Assembly: GCF_004138495.1 (NCBI RefSeq) | Contig: NZ_ML142850.1 | Coordinates: 3,281-13,475 of the forward strand | DNA length: 10,195 bases | Source: Phytoactinopolyspora endophytica | GTDB lineage: Bacteria > Actinomycetota > Actinomycetes > Jiangellales > Jiangellaceae | Reading direction: 5' to 3' | The notes under the pieces: generated by a model | What the model was told of the DNA's origin: nothing | Databases searched by the model: none | Seen by the model: the letters and a program-made list of their open reading frames with translations, nothing else | Program-made: the position numbers and the translations under genes | Part shown: positions 6,976 to 10,195 of the stretch, piece after piece | How the letters are laid out: each line of letters opens with the position of its first letter | Position numbering within the stretch: the stretch's first letter is position 1

Positions 6976-8016
6976 TCAGCCAGTCGCCTGGTCGAACTCG
7001 CATCCGCAAGAGCGCCGCACGTGCACGGTCGGCGGGACGACCACGGCGTTGACCGTACGGTCTGGGTCGGCGATGCGTTGGAAGAGCTGTTCAGCCGCGG
7101 TCCGGCCGATCTCCTCCACCGGCTGCGCCGCGACGGTGAGCGGCGGGTCAAGGAGGTCGAAGAACGGCTGGTCATCGAAGCCGACAACGGCGATGTCCTG
7201 TGGTACCCGCAGTCCGAGCCGCCGCACCGCCCGCAGGACGCCCAGTGAGATCAAGCCATTCGCACAGAACACCGCGCTCGGCGGCTCCGGGTGTCCGAGC
7301 GCTTCGATCGCCAGCCGCTCCCCGAGCTCGAACGTTCCCTGCACACCGACGGCATCAGTCATCTCGCCTTCGATGACCGTGAGCTCGGCACCTTCGGCCG
7401 CATCGACCGCGTCCCGGCACCCGTTCAGCCGTTCCCGGCTCGGTGTCGCGGCCGTGGTTCCCATCACGGCGGCGATCCGCCGGTGCCCGTGTTCGATCAG
7501 ATGCGAAACCAACTCGCGCGCCCCGGCCCGATGGTCGACGAGCACGGCGTCGAACGGGTCACCGGCCACCCGGCGGTCGAGCGCGACGGTGGGGATACCG
7601 GCATCGAGAAGCTGCTGCAATGGTCCGACCTTCTCCGCCGACGGCGCGACGATGACACCGGCTACGTTCTCGCCGATCATCAAGTCGAGGTACAGCTGTT
7701 CCTGCTCCAGATCCTCGTCGGTGTTGCAGAGCAGAACCGCGTGCTTGTGCTCCGCGGCGACTCCCTCGATGACTCGGGCTACGGAGGCGAAGTACGGGTT
7801 CTCGACGTCAGAGATGACCAGCCCAATGGCGTCAGCCCGCTGCTTACGCAGCGCCTTCGCCGCCCGGTTCGATCGGTACCCGAGGGACGCCGCGGTCTCC
7901 CGGACCTGTCGCGCCATCTCCGAGCTGACGCCCAGTTCACCGGCGAGCGCACGGGACACGGTCGCGGTCGACACACCCAGCGCCTGGGCGATCTCCCGGT
8001 ACGTCGGTCCCGCCAT
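6976..8016 (-). CDS. LacI-family transcriptional repressor
   Basis: This 346-aa protein begins with a LacI helix-turn-helix (YREIAQALGVSTATVSRAL, residues 6-24) and a hinge region RAAKALRKQ (51-59). The periplasmic-binding-protein-like effector domain starts at AIGLVISDVENPYFASV (63-79). The C-terminal part contains 'VGFDDQPFFDLLDPPLT', the usual LacI signature near the dimer interface, and ends with a Cys-Gly-Cys. ATG 8016 is supported by AGGAGAGGAG (8024-8033) seven bases upstream. A tandem palindromic operator lies 28-54 bases upstream of the start, so autorepression is likely. As the first gene of the array it would be transcribed with the transporter and glycosidase genes. The inducer is probably the imported sugar or a product; it cannot be read from sequence. 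Confidence 0.96.
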   Translation of the reverse strand: MAGPTYREIAQALGVSTATVSRALAGELGVSSEMARQVRETAASLGYRSNRAAKALRKQRADAIGLVISDVENPYFASVARVIEGVAAEHKHAVLLCNTDEDLEQEQLYLDLMIGENVAGVIVAPSAEKVGPLQQLLDAGIPTVALDRRVAGDPFDAVLVDHRAGARELVSHLIEHGHRRIAAVMGTTAATPSRERLNGCRDAVDAAEGAELTVIEGEMTDAVGVQGTFELGERLAIEALGHPEPPSAVFCANGLISLGVLRAVRRLGLRVPQDIAVVGFDDQPFFDLLDPPLTVAAQPVEEIGRTAAEQLFQRIADPDRTVNAVVVPPTVHVRRSCGCEFDQATG

Positions 8017-8023
8017 GTCCGGA

Positions 8024-8033
8024 CTCCTCTCCT
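8024..8033 (-). promoter_or_regulatory. Ribosome binding site of the LacI-family gene
   Basis: AGGAGAGGAG on the minus strand, seven bases before ATG 8016. It is the strongest Shine-Dalgarno match in the window and fixes the repressor start. Confidence 0.8.
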
Positions 8034-8043
8034 GCCGATGAGA

Positions 8044-8070
8044 CGTAATCGATTACGCAATCGATTACGC
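8044..8070. promoter_or_regulatory. Tandem LacI-type operator
   Basis: CGTAATCGATTACG at 8044-8057 is a perfect 14-bp palindrome. It is followed by the near-copy GCAATCGATTACGC at 8057-8070, sharing the core AATCGATT (8047-8054 and 8059-8066). The cores are 12 bp apart, roughly one helical turn, so two dimers would bind adjacent faces. LacI-family sites are typically such CG-centred, A/T-flanked palindromes. Position next to the LacI-family gene makes it the natural operator. I see no second good copy elsewhere in the window. Confidence 0.82.
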
Positions 8071-8080
8071 CTAATGTAAA
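8052..8080 (-). promoter_or_regulatory. Candidate promoter of the operon
   Basis: On the minus strand, TTTACA (8080-8075) is followed after 17 bases by CGTAAT (8057-8052). These match 5 of 6 and 4 of 6 of the vegetative -35 and -10 consensus. The second operator half lies in the spacer, and the first overlaps the -10 and start region, a geometry suited to steric repression. Predicted from sequence only. Confidence 0.5.
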
Positions 8081-8432
8081 CCACACTCCGGTCGCGCACA
8101 AGTGCCCGCCAGTGACACGGCCGAATGAGACCGTAACCGTGCTCGCCGCTGCCGGCTCGTCACCTCAGGCTGCCAGTGCCATCCGCAGGGCCGAAGCCCT
8201 AGACGCAGGCGACATCGCGACCGTGACCGTCGAGCTCATCGACCTATGACCAGCGTCGTCGGTTCCGCGCACGGCGGCATCGGGGGCAGAATCAAGGTGT
8301 GCGTGGACGCTTCGTAGTCGCGACCTCGGCGATCGATATCGCCGACGAGTTCAACGCTGCCTTAGATGACAGCGCAGCCGTCCCGACGCTCTCAGTCGAC
8401 ATCGCGCCGACGGATCCGGGCTAGGATGACGG
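8081..8432. other. Divergent intergenic region with weak coding-like pieces
   Basis: This 352-base gap between the operon promoter and the SARP gene contains no gene I can support. Two short plus-strand frames look mildly coding, with about 74-75% G/C at third positions. One is a 45-codon frame at 8112-8249 (GTG start, ending VTVELIDL). The other is a 41-codon frame at 8299-8424 (GTG start, containing ATSAIDIADEFNAAL, ending two codons after TDP). They are in different frames and lack ribosome sites, so they may be remnants of a decayed gene or chance. There is an 8-bp inverted repeat TCGGCGAT/ATCGCCGA (8326-8345, 4-base spacer) and a small AGGGC-CGAA-GCCCT hairpin (8187-8200). I see no terminator, tRNA or repeat array. 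Confidence 0.45.
8396..8427 (+). promoter_or_regulatory. Candidate promoter for the SARP gene, possibly leaderless
   Basis: TAGGAT at 8422-8427 is a good actinomycete -10 hexamer and ends five bases before ATG 8433, so transcription could start at the ATG itself. TCGACA at 8396-8401 is a 5-of-6 match to the -35 but the 20-base spacing is long. The same bases include AGGA, which could instead be a ribosome site with a 6-base spacer. Confidence 0.35.
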
Positions 8433-10195
8433 ATGCGGTTCCTGGCGCTTGGCCCGGTGGGCGTCGTCACTAGCGGACGCAGGGTCACGCTCGCGCGTGG
8501 GCAGCAGCGGACCATCCTGGCACTGCTGCTCGCGGGCGATGGCGAGATCGTCAGCGCCGACCGGCTGGTCGACGCGCTGTGGGGATCGTCTCCCCCGTAC
8601 ACCGCCCGGAAGTCGCTGCAGAGTCACGTCTCCCGGCTGCGCCACCAGCTGCTGTCGCTGGCACCCGGCGAGCCGACACCACTGAAGAGCGCGCCCGACG
8701 GTTACCGCCTAGACCTCACCGTCCACGAGTTCGACGCGCGCATGTTCCGGGACCTGTTAGGGCAGGCGAAGCGTAGCCGCGACCCACGGGAGAAACTCGC
8801 CCTGCTCGACCAGGCGGAGAGCTGCTGGGACGGCCCGGCGTTCGGCGACCTGGCCACGCATCCCGGATTGACGTCCGCGGCCCGCCACCTCGACCAACAG
8901 CGTGAGGCCGCGGCGGCCGACCGCATCGACGCCCTGCTCGCGCTCGGCCGGCACGACGAGACACTCCAGACCCTCCCCCGGGTCGTGGAAGCGGAGCCGT
9001 TCGACGAGCGGGCCCACGGCCAGCTGATGCGCGCCTTCGTCGCGGCCGGCCGACGCGCCGCGGCGCTCGCCACCTTCCAGGAGGTGCAGACCCGGCTCCG
9101 CGACGAGCTGGGGGTCGACCCGTCGCCTGAGCTGCGAGGATTGCACGAGGAGATCCTGCGCCAGGACACGGTGCCGCCCCCTCCCCCGCTGTCTCCGACA
9201 ACGCCACCGGCCGAGTCCACACGGCGGTCGGATCCGCTGCTGGGGCGGGACCGTGACATCGAGATCCTGAGCACCTGGCTGCGGAGCGCCTCGCTGGTGA
9301 CGCTCACCGGGCCTGGCGGCATCGGCAAGACTCGTCTGGCCGAGCGCCTCGTGGAGCACACGGCCGCGACCTGGCGCGACGGCGTCATACCTTGCGCACT
9401 GGCGCACGTGCGGGACGCCGAGGGCGTCGGCGGTGCGCTCATCACCGCGCTGGCGATCCAACCGTCCGGTGGACAGTCGGTGACCGACGCGCTGGTGTCG
9501 GGTCTCGGGGACCGGCACCTGCTGCTGTTGCTCGACAATTGCGAACATGTGCTCGAAGCCCTGACCCCGCACGTGGCAGCGATCGTGGCGGGTTGTCCCG
9601 GCGTCACGGTGCTGGCCACGTCACGCGAGCGGCTTCGGTTGTCGAACGAGCGGGTGTGGCCGGTGACGCCGCTCGGTGTCCCGTCTGAAGGGGCACCGAC
9701 CGCCGATGTGCTGGCCACCCCTGCCGGGAGCCTGTTCCGGATGCGGGCACAGGCCGTGGATCCGGCCTTTCGGCTCAGCGACACGAACGCCGGCGCCGTG
9801 GCCGAGCTCTGCCGCCGCCTCGACGGCATGCCGCTGGCCATCGAGCTCGCCGCCGCCCGCACCCGGGCCCTGGCGCCGGCCGCGCTGGTGGAGCGGCTCA
9901 ACCAGCGCTTCGCCGTACTCGCCGGTGGGCCGCGGCACGAGGGCGGCCGGCACCGCACCCTGGAGGCGGTGGTTGCATGGTCCTACGACCTGTTGGCCGC
10001 AGATGAGGCCGACCTCTTCGACCGCCTCGCGGTGTTCGCCGGCGCGGCGCCGTTGCAGGCGATCGAGGCGGTGTGCGCCGACAGTCACCTCCCGACCTGG
10101 AAGATCGCCGGCCTGCTCGGCGAACTCGTCGACAAATCGATGGTCGTGGCGCAGCACGACGGTGACGACCTGCGCTACCGGCTGCTCGACACCAT
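8433..10195 (+). CDS. SARP-type AfsR-like regulator with STAND (NB-ARC) ATPase, 3' end outside window
   Basis: There are 587 complete codons and the frame runs off the right edge. Domains in order: an OmpR-like winged helix (about 1-95, with LARGQQRTILALLL, DALWG and SHVSRLRHQL) and a BTAD helical domain (about 98-243, ending DELGVDPSPELRGLHEEIL). A Pro-rich linker (247-260) leads to an NB-ARC ATPase with Walker A GPGGIGKT (293-300), Walker B LLLLLD (to D368), the TSRERL sensor (396-401) and GMPLAIELAA (465-474). A winged-helix-like region follows; TPR or other sensor repeats would be expected beyond the edge. Known relatives (AfsR, DnrI-type) activate secondary-metabolite or developmental genes as DNA-binding transcription factors, with ATP hydrolysis modulating activity. 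It is divergent from the sugar operon and its targets are unknown. One TTA codon lies at 8757-8759. Confidence 0.95.
   Translation, partial: MRFLALGPVGVVTSGRRVTLARGQQRTILALLLAGDGEIVSADRLVDALWGSSPPYTARKSLQSHVSRLRHQLLSLAPGEPTPLKSAPDGYRLDLTVHEFDARMFRDLLGQAKRSRDPREKLALLDQAESCWDGPAFGDLATHPGLTSAARHLDQQREAAAADRIDALLALGRHDETLQTLPRVVEAEPFDERAHGQLMRAFVAAGRRAAALATFQEVQTRLRDELGVDPSPELRGLHEEILRQDTVPPPPPLSPTTPPAESTRRSDPLLGRDRDIEILSTWLRSASLVTLTGPGGIGKTRLAERLVEHTAATWRDGVIPCALAHVRDAEGVGGALITALAIQPSGGQSVTDALVSGLGDRHLLLLLDNCEHVLEALTPHVAAIVAGCPGVTVLATSRERLRLSNERVWPVTPLGVPSEGAPTADVLATPAGSLFRMRAQAVDPAFRLSDTNAGAVAELCRRLDGMPLAIELAAARTRALAPAALVERLNQRFAVLAGGPRHEGGRHRTLEAVVAWSYDLLAADEADLFDRLAVFAGAAPLQAIEAVCADSHLPTWKIAGLLGELVDKSMVVAQHDGDDLRYRLLDT

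Noticed and set aside
6908..8041. Plus-strand open frame opposite the LacI-family gene
   Set aside because: Ser/Arg-rich shadow; the minus strand encodes a complete LacI-family protein with its own ribosome site.
8326..8345. Inverted repeat TCGGCGAT/ATCGCCGA as a second LacI operator
   Set aside because: It contains ATCGAT but its symmetry axis is shifted from that core and it lacks the TAATCGATTA flanks; more likely chance or part of a decayed frame.
8702..9958. Long minus-strand open frame (over 400 codons) opposite the SARP gene
   Set aside because: It lies antisense to a clear SARP-BTAD-NB-ARC gene, has Ser/Arg-rich low-complexity translation and no motif; long antisense frames are expected at this G/C content.
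1..10195. CRISPR array, tRNA/rRNA, insertion sequence or prophage signature
   Set aside because: No spaced direct repeats, no cloverleaf-like or ribosomal sequence, and no transposase or integrase motif seen on either strand.

Overview
The window comes from a high-GC Gram-positive bacterium, most likely an actinomycete of the Streptomyces/Jiangella kind. The pointers are strong G/C preference at third codon positions, GTG and TTG starts, a Tat-type lipoprotein sugar-binding protein, a CUT1 sugar ABC importer with no ATPase gene in view, and a SARP-STAND (AfsR-like) regulator. The genus cannot be fixed from sequence alone.

Layout. Positions 1-8016 hold one tightly packed, seven-gene minus-strand array. 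In transcription order it is: a LacI-family repressor (8016-6976), a Tat/lipobox solute-binding protein (6909-5380), a MalF-like permease (about 5243-4320), a MalG-like permease (4333-3446), a DUF2961/GH172 glycosidase (about 3324-1948), a GH32 beta-fructofuranosidase (1951-509) and a PfkB-family kinase cut by the left edge (414 to <1). Upstream of the repressor, at 8044-8070, lies a tandem operator built on AATCGATT, overlapping a plausible promoter. Three dyads sit between genes of the array. Positions 8081-8432 form a gap with no confident gene and only weak coding-like pieces. From 8433 to the right edge, on the plus strand, runs a divergent SARP-BTAD-NB-ARC regulator, truncated by the window.

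How it works together (inference). The repressor would control the whole operon through the tandem operator. The binding protein and two permeases would import a small fructose-containing sugar, powered by an ATPase encoded elsewhere. Both glycosidases lack signal peptides, so hydrolysis should be cytoplasmic. GH172 is the family founded on the difructose dianhydride I synthase/hydrolase of Bifidobacterium dentium. The catalytic glutamates of the gene here fall almost at the same residue numbers. Its stop overlaps the GH32 start by four bases. GH32 would cut the inulobiose that GH172 releases, and the PfkB kinase would phosphorylate fructose. The locus therefore reads as a self-contained route for difructose dianhydrides or other alpha-fructofuranosides. 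That is more specific than generic sucrose or inulin use, and it is the most interesting content of the window.
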